Shown one piece after another: positions 1 through 12,100 of a DNA stretch of 64,000 bases (position 1 is the first letter of the stretch; each line of letters opens with the position of its first letter). Under the pieces are notes generated by a model. That model saw only the letters and a program-made list of their open reading frames with translations, was not told where the DNA came from and searched no databases. The position numbers and the translations under genes were made by a program. This DNA is from Lasioglossum baleicum (Eukaryota > Arthropoda > Insecta > Hymenoptera > Halictidae): NCBI RefSeq assembly GCF_051020765.1, contig NC_134929.1, forward strand, positions 4,800,786 through 4,864,785, given 5' to 3'.

Positions 1-61
1 CGAGGGGCGAGAATCCGGTGTGTAATAGACGCGCGGGGAATATATTTTTCGGGTGCCCGTG

Positions 62-728
62 CTAAAGTCTGTCTTATGAGAGAAGGGACTTGGGTAACGA
101 CCAGTTTGTGTCGTTCGCTGCGCAGGTTCGCCCTGATTGGTAGTACTCCCAATGCACAACGCATGCGCGCAGTGGCACTGAAGCGACGCCACGCGCCGCA
201 GCGCTGCAGACTGCCTCATTCGCGTTCTACCGGGTGTACTCAGGTGTACTGCATTACGCACGCTTCCACAGTTTTCTTTGTCTTGTCTTTGCACAGTGTT
301 TTTGAAGTGTCAAAATTATGTAGATACAATATATTAACACACATCTACAAAAAATGTACAAATTATATATAAAATTAAATAAAATATATTAAGTCTTTAC
401 ATAATTCAATCATATTCTTTGTGTGTAAATCGTAATTTGTACATTTTTTGTAGATATGTGTTATTATATTAACACTTATCTACAAAAAATGTACAAATTA
501 TACAAATAAATTAAGTATATTATTTATTACGCGTGCAAATAGTCCCGATTTCCCATTCCGAATCATTTCATGCTAACCCGTTTCACTCCGGTACACCGTG
601 TACATGAATACTCGCGTCGAGTAGAGTGGGGAGTGGGTAGTGGAGTGGGAGCTCGGAGGTTCGCAGCAAGCCGCTGCCTCAGTCGAGCTGCGCGAAACGA
701 GTCCCTTCTCTCATGAGACAGAGTTTAG
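62..728. mobile_element. Small DNA element with ~29-bp terminal inverted repeats
   Basis: Inverted repeats lie at 62-90 and 700-728, differing at about two positions and sharing the core ATGAGAGAAGGGACT. They enclose about 610 bp with no recognisable protein. The interior holds short repeats around ACATCTACAAAAAATGTAC at about 341-367, 433-460 (inverted) and 475-503. The flanks (1-61 and 729 onward) look like the same GC-richer LTR-type sequence, so this is probably a nonautonomous DNA transposon inside an older LTR element. No clean target duplication could be fixed, so the superfamily is unknown. Confidence 0.5.
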
Positions 729-1349
729 AGGTCGGATGGCGAGGACCCGCGTGTAGACTTGACCTCGCTACGCGCGGCGAAGGAGGAATTGCGAGCATCG
801 GGCACTATTATGTTTTCGAGGATCCGCGCGTCATTGTCGTTATAAATCGAACCTCGAGTCGTCCCACGGTGCGACGCCGCCACGTGCTCTCGTCGTATTT
901 CCGCAACTTGTTCTGCCGACGAGAAGCTTATAATAACGCGTATTCCATCCGAATTCGGGCGTAGAACGCGAAGATCGTGAACGCCGACGTTAAAATCACG
1001 TTGCTGCCGGATTCACTGCGTACAGAAAAGGACCAGGAAAGGTCGAAGCGCGCGTACAACGCGTTGTCGTTGCCGAACACCTGTTACGCGTCGGTTAACC
1101 TCGAAACGCTGCCGGTCGCTGCCGGCTGCGTTATTGTAACATCGGACTAATAAACAGTGTTAACCCAGATCGTACGAGAGTGTTTATTGCGTGAGAAACC
1201 TTCCCGCCGCGGGGAATGCCTCGTGCTCGACCCGCGTAGAATCCTGCGACCATTCGTATCTCATCTTCGCGTAATATCGATTGTCGCGGGCTCGTATGGT
1301 TGTCTCTCATCGTGTGTAATAGCGAATTTAGCGTGGCATCTTCTGTGCC

Positions 1350-1361
1350 TGGCGCCCGAAC
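1350..1361 (+). promoter_or_regulatory. Primer-binding-site-like motif (tRNA-Lys type)
   Basis: TGGCGCCCGAAC follows the LTR-like block. The same motif, shorter, recurs at 40796-40804 in the related copy, and a full version (minus strand) lies at 45665-45683. In retroelements this site primes minus-strand cDNA synthesis. Here only 12 bases match before the sequence diverges. Confidence 0.5.
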
Positions 1362-1413
1362 TTTACGTAAGAGATCTCGAGAGACGACGGGCCTGCGTAC
1401 AATTTTTGTCCCG

Positions 1414-1520
1414 GGTGGACCACGTTTCGCGCGGCCGAACGTGGCCCGGCGGTATCGCTTGTAAATACCCGGAGTCGCTATCGTTTCGCTAAGAAACGAG
1501 AAACGACGTGACAGTATATC
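1414..1520 (+). other. Leader hairpins downstream of the primer binding site
   Basis: Two potential stems: GGACCACG.../CGTGGCCC near 1417-1451, and TCGTTTC-loop-GAAACGA near 1478-1500, followed by ACGTGACAG. The related locus 40862-40970 keeps the first stem nearly unchanged. At the second position it has a different stem, GGCGTTTA...TAAACGCC, but ends in the same GTGACAG. Structure appears kept while sequence changed, as expected for an RNA leader element. Confidence 0.4.
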
Positions 1521-1535
1521 GATGTAAAATAACAC

Positions 1536-2752
1536 AATATTTTTTAAGAATTATTATTTTATATTAAAACGTTTGTAGCTTATTGCAACGTTGACCGATT
1601 TTGACGAAATTATCATTATATGTTTAATTGACACATCTACAAAACGTATTTTTTAAATTTTCAATGTAGGCCCATATAAAGATGTTGTAAAATGCAACTT
1701 TTAGTAAGTAAGTAAATACGTATTTATTTATTTATTTATTTCAGCCTCATGGCCCAGAAATTGGACTTGGATTATAATTCTCGAAGCCATTCATCCCTCT
1801 ATTTATCCATTCATGCGTTCCTCCACCCATCCATCCATATCGCATGCCACATCAAATACCTTATTGTCTATGTTGATCTACCCCAATCCCAATGTCTCCC
1901 CGCTAATCCCACCTCTCTCTTGATTATCCCTTGTGATTAATTCTTTCCTTTTTTCTCTATACTCCTAACCCATTCTACAATTTCTCCCACTCTTTTCTCC
2001 TGTACTATCTTTTCTATACCTATGTTAATTTTTTCTACCCCTTCACAGTCTTCTGCCAGGTGTTTTAGTTTCCCCAAGTGTCTCTCATTTTTTCTACAAT
2101 TCCGATCAGTTGCTATTTTTGAAAAAATTATTTTCACATCCTGTACTAAACTAATTGTTCTAGCTTCCCAAAAAGTTCAAATCGTATAGTACAATATTAA
2201 AAAAGTTATCATTTTTAGAGCGTCCGAAAATTTTTGCGAGTCACAGTATGTACATATATCGCACAGAACACAATTCTTCTTTCTATTAAATCGCATTTCT
2301 TAGGTCAAACAATTGCGTTTTGTAATGTATAATAACATGTAATAATAATGTAAAATGTAATAACGTTAAAAATTACTTAATATACACCCGTGGTAAAATC
2401 AATAAGTATAACTTTCCTCCTCACAGCAGAAACGTCGAAAAAATTTTGACAATGATGTCCCACAATAAAAAAATCTGAAAAAACTTGACGACACTGCCTG
2501 CTGTAGTACTTTATCAAGGAACCAAACAGTAGAATAGCATGTTTTCATATTTTCTAGAAATCTGCATTTTTCCGATTTTTGGGGGTTTTTCATTGTTTAC
2601 GACTACAGTTTGCAACCAAAAAATCTGAAAAAATTCTATAAAATGCGTCTTAGGATCCAAAATATGTAACATTTTTTTTAGAATTTTAGAACGTATTTGA
2701 GACCGGAAAATTGCGCTCGACTGTGCAATAGGCCTAACGGTTCTGGAGAACC
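1536..2752. other. AT-rich intergenic stretch, no supported gene
   Basis: Contains a TTTA microsatellite near 1722-1741 and pyrimidine-rich sequence. A 66-codon minus-strand ORF (1937-2137) encodes a Lys/Glu-rich peptide that could be a retroelement scrap; I do not recognise it. Around 2400-2752 there are A-rich segments resembling the flank of the adjacent foldback repeat. Confidence 0.4.
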
Positions 2753-3820
2753 GATTACACTGTCCAACACCAGTTTTCAATATACTGTTGGGTCCTTCTT
2801 GTAGAGTTTTTTGCGCTAATTCCGAATCTGTCTTTAATTTTTCTCCTACACGCACAGTTTTTGAAAAACATGGCTTTGAAAAAAAAACATATTTTTCAAC
2901 TTTAAACAAATATTGTGATGTTAGTATAAAAGATATTGAATTGTTCTTTACAGCAAAAGATTCTGTAGACTTTCCCGAATACAGTGATGTACAATATTAA
3001 TACATTATGATTGTTTGAACATATTTAAACAATGATTAAAGACGGAGAGACACCACTTTTGCACCAATTTTTGAGGATATTTTTCAATTTATCTCAAAAA
3101 ATAAGGGTCCAGAGGAAAATCGAACTATACCACGCGATAGAGCAGACTTTTATCTTGAGAAACCACCCTTTCAAGTTTGTAACGTCGACGTTTTTTTCGA
3201 ACCAGAAAGCAAAATATCTTCGCCCGACATGAGTTGTCACCAGTGGCGCTCACTACCAGAATGGTCGTTCGCCGCTCCGTATCCCGTCGCTGCGCCGTAT
3301 CCCGTCCCGAGCGCCACTGGCGGACACTCATGTCGTGCGAAGATATTTTGCTTTCTAGTTCGAAAAAAACGTCGATGTCGCAAACTTCAAACGGGGGTTT
3401 TTCAAGATAAAAGTCTGCTCTATCGCGTGGTATAGTTCGATTTTCCGCTGGGCCCTTATTTTTTGAGATAAATTGAAAAATATCCTCAAAAATTGGTGCA
3501 AAAGTGGTGTCTCTCCGTCTTTAATCATTGTTTAAATATGTTCAAACAATCATAATGTATTAATATTAGATATCACTGTATTCGGGAAAGTCTACAGAAT
3601 CTTTTGCTGTAAAGAACAATTGAATATATTTTATAATAACATCACAATATTTGTTTAAAGTTGAAAAATATGTTTTTTTTCGAAGCCATGTTTTTCAAAA
3701 ACTGTGCGTATAGGAGAAAAATTAAGGACAGATTCGGAATCAGCGCAAAAAACTCTATAAGAAGAACCCAACAGTATATTGAAATCATAAAAAAAGTTGA
3801 AATTTGTTGGACAGTGTTAT
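2753..3820. mobile_element. Foldback (palindromic) element, ~500-bp arms
   Basis: Arms at about 2753-3251 and 3309-3820 are long imperfect reverse complements around a 57-bp loop. Examples are ACTGTCCAACA at 2754 against TGTTGGACAGT near 3804, GGAGAGACACC at 3044 against GGTGTCTCTCC near 3508, and CACTGGCGG-type sequence at the centre. The 70-aa ORFs inside are shadows and no protein is recognised. The right end abuts the gypsy RT fragment, so it probably inserted into or next to that element. A single-arm copy lies at 54177-54440, showing the family is dispersed. Confidence 0.8.
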
Positions 3821-4806
3821 CGTCACAAAAACTTTTACGGAGCATCTCGTGTGGCTCGACAGAGTATTGAATAAGATCAAAGAGGCCGGTCTAATAATCA
3901 ATGCGAAAAAGTGCAAGTTTTGCCGACAGGAAGTCCGGTATTTGGGTTTCGTTGTGAGCCAAGAGGGGCTAAAGGTGGACGCGGAGAAAATCCGACCCGT
4001 TTTATCGTATCCTCCGCCAAAAACGGTGAAGCGGGTGCGGCGTTTCCTTGGGATGGCTTCTTGGTATGGGAGATTCATTCCGGAATTCGCCACACTTGCT
4101 GAACCGCTAAATGGCCTTTTACGGAAAGATCGCGCATGGGAATGGAAGGACGACCAACAAGCCACCTTCGAATCCCTTCGGGACGCGATTGCCTCAGCAC
4201 CCACCCTCTCGTGCACGAATTTCGAAATCCCATTTACGTTGCAAACGGACGCGAGTACGGTTGGATTAGGCGCGGTTTTAACGCAGGAGGTCGATGAGGT
4301 CGAAAGAGTCATCGCATTCGCGAGTAGATCTCTATCGCTACCAGAGAGAAAATATTCCGCCACAGAGCTGGAATGTCTCGCGATCGTCTGGGCGGTAGAA
4401 AAGTTTCGACCATATTTAGAAGGGTACGCGTTTACGGTGGTGACGGACCACAACGGTCCGTCCTTGCGTTGGCTTAGGACCCTGAAAAATCCGACGGGGA
4501 GATTAGCATGTTGAGCCCTGCAGCTACTGGAGTACGACTTCAAAGTAGTATACCGGCAGGGAGCCCTGAATAAAGTGCCGGATACACTATCGCGAGCATT
4601 CGAAGGGGAGAGAGTCTCGAACAAAACGAGACACACCTGGTAGCAACGATTCGGGCGAAGTGGTACGAGGGGAAATTCGCGGAAGTAGAACGGAACCTTA
4701 GTAAATTCGAGGACTGATCCATTCGGGACGGGGAACTGTTTTGTCGACGTACCGATCCTCTCATCGCGGAAACGCTAGGTTCAGATGGGAACGAATGGAA
4801 GCTGGT
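3804..4806 (+). pseudogene. Ty3/gypsy pol fragment: RT end and RNase H
   Basis: The frame opens after the lost YxDD box and reads through the RT connection typical of gypsy elements (KCKFCRQEVRYLGF, then RRFLGMASWYGRFIPEF). RNase H follows, with TDAS (first Asp), a TELE motif (Glu) and TDH (third Asp). A stop at 4512-4514 interrupts the domain, but the family sequence continues beyond it (ALQLLEYDF, then VVYRQGALNKVPDTLSRAF), with further frame breaks before 4806. The RT palm is missing, replaced by the foldback element. The same pol resumes at 16232 beyond the NOF-like insertion, sharing its duplicated target AATACCGGAG. Dead copy. Confidence 0.9.
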
Positions 4807-4816
4807 AATACCGGAG

Positions 4817-6808
4817 CCTCCTAGAAGTTAGCCCCCCACTTGTTGAATTAAACAATTTCAACAGTTGTGCTGAATTGTGCTATGTTTGTGCTATATTGTG
4901 CTCGAATATTATAACTATAATATGAAAAATAAGATGAAAAAATGAGAAAAACGATTTTTTGAGTAGCCCCCCACTTTTCATTTTTTTCAGTTTTCTCAAT
5001 TGTGCTAAGTTGTGCTAAGTTGTGCTAAGATTGTGCTCAAGTATTACTTTAAAAAAATTATAAATAAAAAAGTTATGGTGAAAAAACGTTTTCGACATCT
5101 AATTAACGTTTAAGTAAGAAACAGTTATCCAAACAGCATATAATCATATATCTGAGGTGTGCTAGCCTAGCACAAGTCAGCACAACTTTTAATTTCCCCA
5201 GCTCAACGATATAAAGGGCACTTTACTCTTGTGCGCTGCCCTTCGCGCTAAGGTACTTTTACCATTTTTGGTCTTTCTGGTCATCCGAACATAGTAATAT
5301 TGCATATCTGAGTTGTGCTAGCCTAGCACAAGTCAGCACAACTTTTAATTTCCCCAGCACAACGATATAAAGGGCACTTTACTCTTGTGCGCTGCCCTTC
5401 GCGCTAAGGTACTTTTACCATTTTTGGTCTTTCTGGTCATCCGAACATAGTAATATTGCATATCTGAGTTGTGCTAGCCTAGCACAAGTCAGCACAACTT
5501 TTAATTTCCCCAGCACAACGATATAAAGGGCACTTTACTCTTGTGCGCTGCCCTTCGCGCTAAGGTACTTTTACCATTTTTGGTCTTTCTGGTCATCCGA
5601 ACATAGTAATATTGCATATCTGAGTTGTGCTAGCCTAGCACAAGTCAGCACAACTTTTAATTTCCCCAGCACAACGATATAAAGGGCACTTTACTCTTGT
5701 GCGCTGCCCTTCGCGCTAAGGTACTGTACCATTTTTGGTCTTTCCGGTCATCCGACAAGCATAATATTGTATATCTGAGTTGTGCTAGCCTAGCACAAGT
5801 CAGCACAACTTTTAATTTCTCCAGCACAACGATATAAAGGGCACTTTACTCTTGTGCGCTGCCCTTCGCGCTAAGGTACTTTTACCATTTTTGGTCTTTC
5901 TGGTCATCCGAACATAGTAATATTGCATATCTGAGTTGTGCTAGCCTAGCACAAGTCAGCACAACTTTTAATTTCCCCAGCACAACGATATAAAGGGCAC
6001 TTTACTCTTGTGCGCTGCCCTTCGCGCTAAGGTACTTTTACCATTTTTGGTCTTTCTGGTCATCCGAACATAGTAATATTGCATATCTGAGTTGTGCTAG
6101 CCTAGCACAAGTCAGCACAACTTTTAATTTCCCCAGCACAACGATATAAAGGGCACTTTACTCTTGTGCGCTGCCCTTCGCGCTAAGGTACTTTTACCAT
6201 TTTTGGTCTTTCTGGTCATCCGAACATAGTAATATTGCATATCTGAGTTGTGCTAGCCTAGCACAAGTCAGCACAACTTTTAATTTCCCCAGCACAACGA
6301 TATAAAGGGCACTTTACTCTTGTGCGCTGCCCTTCGCGCTAAGGTACTTTTACCATTTTTGGTCTTTCTGGTCATCCGAACATAGTAATATTGCATATCT
6401 GAGTTGTGCTAGCCTAGCACAAGTCAGCACAACTTTTAATTTCCCCAGCACAACGATATAAAGGGCACTTTACTCTTGTGCGCTGCCCTTCGCGCTAAGG
6501 TACTGTACCATTTTTGGTCTTTCCGGTCATCCGACAAGCATAATATTGTATATCTGAGTTGTGCTAGCCTAGCACAAGTCAGCACAACTTTTAATTTCTC
6601 CAGCACAACGATATAAAGGGCACTTTACTCTTGTGCGCTGCCCTTCGCGCTAAGGTACTTTTACCATTTTTGGTCTTTCTGGTCATCCGAACATAGTAAT
6701 ATTGCATATCTGAGTTGTGCTAGCCTAGCACAAGTCAGCACAACTTTTAATTTCCCCAGCACAACGATATAAAGGGCACTTTACTCTTGTGCGCTGCCCT
6801 TCGCGCTA
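4817..6808 (+). repeat. Left TIR of NOF-like element
   Basis: Reverse complement of about 14269-16230. The outer ~340 bp is unique sequence with several TTGTGCTA copies and two GCCCCCCACTT blocks (4831 and ~4966). The inner part is the tandem array. The two TIRs are nearly identical apart from the order of variant units. Confidence 0.9.
5161..6808 (+). repeat. Tandem array, 11 units of ~156 bp (left arm)
   Basis: The phrase GCTAGCCTAGCACAAGTCAG starts at 5161, 5317, 5473, 5629, 5784, 5940, 6096, 6252, 6408, 6563 and 6719. Each unit holds the near-palindrome TTGTGCTAGCCTAGCACAA. Two spacer types occur: A (CTTTTACC...CTGGTCATCCGAACATAG) and B, one base shorter (CTGTACC...CCGGTCATCCGACAAGC). 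The order from the outside is AAABAAAABA. Likely transposase-binding or structural repeats. Confidence 0.92.
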
Positions 6809-6827
6809 CAACGCTAAGTCATACAAT

Positions 6828-8695
6828 TAATATGGTATCGCATTCGTTACTTACATTCGCGACCGGAATTTCATTCAGTGCCGAAATTCTATGTGCTTGT
6901 GCAGTTTCGAAATGTTTTACGCAAATAATTTTATCTATATTTGTGTCTTGGGTTTCGATCAAATAAATTTCTTTTTCTTCACTCTTCTTTTCTATTTTAT
7001 TTTTTATATTTGTAGATTCAATTTCACATGTAGGTAATTGTTCCGCCGCTGTTAATATGCACGTCCAGAAAATGATTGCAAGTGTAATGTTACAAACTTA
7101 TCGATGCGCATCGGACGTGATATATTTTTGAAAAGTCGATGTTTACAGTCGTTGAATTCGGCCTCCACTGCGGAAGATGTTGCAGTTGATGATCCATAAG
7201 TAAAAATGGGCTTCCATAATTTTCGAATATTGCGGGAAATATAACAACAACGCTATTATTCGCTACCCTATTCCTATGGCATAATATGGATTTACATTCT
7301 GTCCCGGATTTTTCACTGCATTATTTTTTGCCATTGTTACACATTCAGCAGAGAAATTTTTCCACCATGCATTAATATTGGAGGCGCTCTTCGTTTCTTC
7401 CATTTCCGTATCAGATTCATGAAAATCATCTATTCTATGTTCCGTCTCTTCTTCATCTTCAATGATTCCCCCGGAACTATATTCTGGGTAACAACTTTCT
7501 GTAATGTTTTAAAACATTTCTCTGCATAAGACGGATTATTATTTGTAGTGTTCCCGAACATTTCACTGTTTGAAAGAACAATAGCACATTTTGTTACTTC
7601 CTGGAATTCTGTGAAGTCTGATATTTTCGTCAGAAATGCCATAAGTGTTATGTAAAATATGCGCACTTGAGGATGAACACCTTTTAATTCTTTCCATCTT
7701 GCAACCATGTGGATAAAATGAGAAACGTCTAAGCGCAAAAATGTAGATGGCAGATTTTTCGTTTCTTCACTTAAACATACGAAACACTGTGACAAGTAGT
7801 GTTCCAAATTTCTGCATTGTCCAAATGCTCTAACGATAGCTCCTATCAAAGCTCGATCAAAGTCACAAACCACTTGTTTTGGTAATGGAAAATTGATTTG
7901 TGTTCCATACCAATTCGTATTATTTCTAGCAGCCAAAAATGTATCGTGTTCGTATTTTGTGAGGCGCTCAACATTTGAAATACTGGCATATGTGAAGTTT
8001 CAGTTTTTGTGACAATTTGGTATAAATAAATGTGCGAAGATAATTTTCCTGAAGGCTTCTTAAACTTTTTTTATCAGAGATCCTGTTCCGTCTATACAGA
8101 TATATTTTGAATTTTGAACGAAAATTGAAGCTTGTTCCGGTGTCCAATAGTGCACATAAAATGGATCTAAGCCAATGGCGTGTATTTGCCCTGCATGCTG
8201 ATTGTATTTCATGACCTGTAAATTTTGAAGTGGATTTGAAGCTGTAATCGCTAGACTGATCTTCTCGCGTTCTTGTTTCGCTTTTGACAATATTTGATTT
8301 TTAGGTAAATGCGCTAGTTCTGGATCATCGAATTTCTTTAATTTATCAGCTTCATTTCGACGCCAAATGCAAGGTAAAATATTTCCGTCTAACATGTTTT
8401 TAGATATCTCGATTCTTCGATATCCTTTTAAGTGTCGCTTTTTTTTGTGTGTGACGGAAGCATCCAAAATTTTCGATGATGCATTCCATGAGGACATCTT
8501 TTCCGGATTGTGGTTTATTTACTGCTATCCCCGAAAAGCTGCAATTACACTCCGTGCAAGCGGCCACGATTTTTAAATAAATTCCTGTCTCCGACATTTT
8601 GCATCGTTTAAATGATAAGGCACATGGTATCCGTATCTGTTGCCATAATTGGTCAAATAAAACATCAGTCCAAATATTATTTCGCAATACTTTTG
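6828..8695 (-). pseudogene. Inverted, truncated copy of the NOF-like transposase
   Basis: On the minus strand this matches roughly 9575-11400 of the intact gene, with a few percent difference and several frame breaks. Open pieces remain at 7430-7936, 8060-8497 and 8400-8687. It keeps the region around the first two catalytic Asp codons and the VEAEF motif but lacks both the N-terminus and the whole protease-like C-terminus. It faces the intact copy head to head, so the element's core is itself a partial inverted duplication. It may come from internal rearrangement or from two elements joining. Not expected to make functional protein. Confidence 0.88.
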
Positions 8696-9164
8696 TTTTT
8701 AGTCCAATAATGCATGTTGTTCTTTCGTTTCAAATGAATCGACGAACTGCTGAACTCGGTCAGTCTATGCCTAGCCTTAGAAGTGAGAATATCGAATAAT
8801 AACTGTCATTTTTATTTAATTAAAAATATATACCTTGCTTCTCAAAAGCAAACAGTGTACGAGAAATGTTGAAGTAAAACACGGCGTAACGAAAAACTCA
8901 ATCATATTGTTACAATGTAACGGGTGGCGTGCGTCACATCGAACATCGAAGTGACGATCGGCTATCAAAAAGACGATCGGCAGCCGAAGCGACGAACAAG
9001 AGGAGAGTCGGGAGCTCAGTTCGACGCTAAAGTCGGTTTAGGCAGGATATTTCACTAAAAGTGTTTTATTCCACCAGAAAACATATTCTTTAACAAGAAA
9101 CACAATCACGGTCTTAACGGTGTGAATTATTGTGATAGTGCAATTAAATTGTTGTATTATTAAT

Positions 9165-12100
9165 ATGGCAAAATACGCAGTGGAATTATTGCATCTAATT
9201 TTAGAAGAAAAATATAAGATTCTTTCGGATTCGTGCGGAAAACCTGTTGTTCCAAGTGCAAAAGTATACGAATGTGTTAGTGCGGATTTTGAAGAGAAAT
9301 TTGGCAAAAAATTATTGCCAAAATACCTTTACACCATCCTTCAAGGAAATAGATATGATCTTTGGAATAAATTTCTTACATATCACGGCATTGAAAAACT
9401 ATCAAATTCTGTGTTAAATGAATCGGAATGTAGTTTGAATGACACGCGCAGTGACGAAAAAATTGAATTACAATTGGTTTTGCCATTCAAAACATGGCTA
9501 GCAATGGGTCCTGTAGGAGCAGATTACGCAGATACAAAATTAACAGAAAGAACATATAATGTATTATTGAAAAATATTTGGACTGATGTTTTATTTGACC
9601 AATTATGGCAACAGATACGGATACCATGTGCCTTATCATTTAAACGATGCAAAATGTCGGAGACAGGAATTTATTTAAAAATCGTGGCCGCTTGCACGGA
9701 GTGTAATTGCAGCTTTTCGGGGATAGTAGTAAATAAACCACAATCCGGAAAAGATGTCCTCATGGAATGCATCATCGAAAATTTCGATGCTTCCGTAACA
9801 CACACAAAAAAGCGTCACTTAAAAGGATATCGAAGAATCGAGGTATCCAAAAACATGTTAGACGGAAATATTTTACCTTGCATTTGGCGTCGAAATGAAG
9901 CTAATAAATTAATGAAATTCGGTGATCCAGAACCAGCGCATTTACCTAAAAATCAAATATTGTCAAAAGCGAAACAAGAACGCGAGAAGATCAGTCTAGC
10001 GATTACAGCTTCAGATCCGCTTCATAATTTACAAGTCATGAAGTACAATCAGCATGCAGGGCAAATACACGCCATTGGATTAGATCCATTTTATGTGCAC
10101 TATTGGACACCGGAACAAGCTTCAATTTTCGTTCAAAATTCGAAATATATCTGTATAGACGGAACTGGTTCTTTGATAAAAAAATTTAAAAACCCATCAG
10201 GAGAATTATCTTCCCACATATATTTATATCAAGTTGTCACCAAAACTAAAACCTCACATATGCCAGTATTTCAAATGTTGAGCGCCTCACAAAATACGAA
10301 CACGATACATTTTTGGCTGCTAGAAATAATACGAATTGGTATGGCACACAAATCAAATTTTCCATTACCAAAACAAGTAGTTTGTGATTTTGATCGAGCT
10401 TTGATAGGAGCTATCGTTAGAGCATTTGGACAATGCAGAAATTTGGAACACTACTTGTCACAGTGTTTCGTATGTTTAAGTGAAGAAACGAAAAATCTGC
10501 CATCTACATTTTTGCGCTTAGACGTTTCTCATTTTATCCACATGGTTGCAAGATGGAAAGAATTAAAAGGTGTTCATCCTCAAGTGCGCATATTTTACAT
10601 AACAGTTATGGCATTTCTGACGAAAATCACAGACTTCACAGAATTCCAGGAAGTAACAAAATGTGCTATTGTTCTTTCAAACAGTGAAATGTTCGGGAAC
10701 ACTACAAATAATAATCCGTCTTATGCAGGGAAATGTTTTAAAACATTACAGAAAGTTGTTACCCAGAATATAGTTCCGCGTGAAATCATTGAAGATGAAG
10801 AAGAGACGGAACATAGAATAGATGATTTTCATGAATCTGATACGGAAATGGAAGAAACGAAGAGCGCCTCCAATATTAATGCATGGTGGAAAAATTTCTC
10901 TGCTGAATGTGTAACAATGGCAAAAAATAATGCATTGAAAAATCCGGGACAGAATGTGAACCCATATTATGCCATAGGAATAGGGAAGCGAATAATAGCG
11001 TTGTTGTTATATTTCCCGCTATATTCGAAAATTATGGAGCCCATTTTTACTTATGGAACATCAACTGCAACATCTTCCGCAGTGGAGGCCGAATTCAACG
11101 ACTGTAAACATCGGCTGTTCAAAAATACTACACGTCCGATGCGCATCGATAAATTTGTAACATTGCACTTACAATCATTTTCTGGACGTGCAAAATTAAC
11201 AGCAGCGGAACAATTACCTACATGTGAAAATGAAACTAAAAATATAGAAAACGAAATGGAAAAGAAGAATGAAGAAAATGAAATTCATTTTATCGAAACC
11301 CGAGATACAAATATTATTGAAGAAACTGCACAAACACGTAGAATTTCGGCACTGAACGAAATTACTGACGCAAATATCAATAAAGAATGCGATACCATAT
11401 TTACGAACGAAACATCAGAAAATGAACACTCTGATTTAAGTCATGAACACAATTGGCGAAATAAAAACGACAAGAAAACTTATAAAAGAAGTTACCTCCA
11501 ACCTCGGCCCGATTTTGCAGGAGTTTGCAAGAGAAAAAAAATTGACATCGCAATGTTACAGAATGGAAACATTTGCGAATCTTTTAATGATGGAGAAAAT
11601 AGAGTCGTTGTATTAAACACGTGCGGGTTCGATAGTGTTGTCCAATTATTTGCTGCTGCATGCATGCACGAAGCATTCTACGACACTATACAGAATGCTA
11701 CAACAGAAACATTTATATTTATTAAAAATTTTATAAATAAAGGTACAGTTAAGTCAATTTATCGACAACGAGCATCAATCTTAAGAAAAATTGGACATTT
11801 TGTCACTAAAAAGGAGTACAATGTTACCACGATAGATGCAATTTCGAATGTGTGCATATTGTGCGAGCACCTTCTAAAGGATGATTCAAGTTGTACATTG
11901 CAGAAAGAATGCAATAATTGCAAAACAACAAAAACAAGAAATATAACACTGATAAACCTCGACTTTGAAACGATTGAATCGCATGGATACCGTGCTATTG
12001 CGCAGGCGATTCAAGAATATATAAATTGTAACTACAAAACCTGCAAAAAATGTAGAGACGACGTCAATGTGAACCTGAATTTTAATTCTCATTTACTTCT

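Larger units (their letters stand above)
729..1535 (+). mobile_element. LTR end plus leader of a Ty3/gypsy-like element (fragment)
   Basis: Non-coding. It shares blocks with the LTR-like regions at 39345-40985 and 52760-54176: the CCTTCCCGCCG(C/T)GGGGAA(T/C)G block near 1199, the CCCACGGTGCGACGC block near 863, and a GGACCACGT...CGTGGCCCGG hairpin near 1417-1453. TGGCGCCCGAAC at 1350-1361 matches the first 12 bases of a tRNA-Lys-type primer binding site, placing the LTR end just upstream. No gag or pol follows, because homology stops near 1535. The ORFs on both strands here are overlapping shadows. Confidence 0.5.

Noticed and set aside
1131..1535. Overlapping ORFs on both strands near 1.1-1.5 kb as genes
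   Set aside because: The region is LTR/leader sequence with a primer-site motif and hairpins conserved at another locus. No protein similarity.
3785..4636. 283-codon minus-strand ORF
   Set aside because: Antisense to clear gypsy RT/RNase H on the plus strand, with no recognisable motifs.
4817..6808. CRISPR-like regular repeat array
   Set aside because: 156-bp units are continuous tandem repeats with no unique spacers, mirrored at the other end of a transposon. They are TIR repeats in a eukaryotic genome.
9132..9164. GTG start at 9132 for the NOF-like protein
   Set aside because: Eukaryotic gene. The ATG at 9165 gives a sensible N-terminus, and GTG initiation is not needed.
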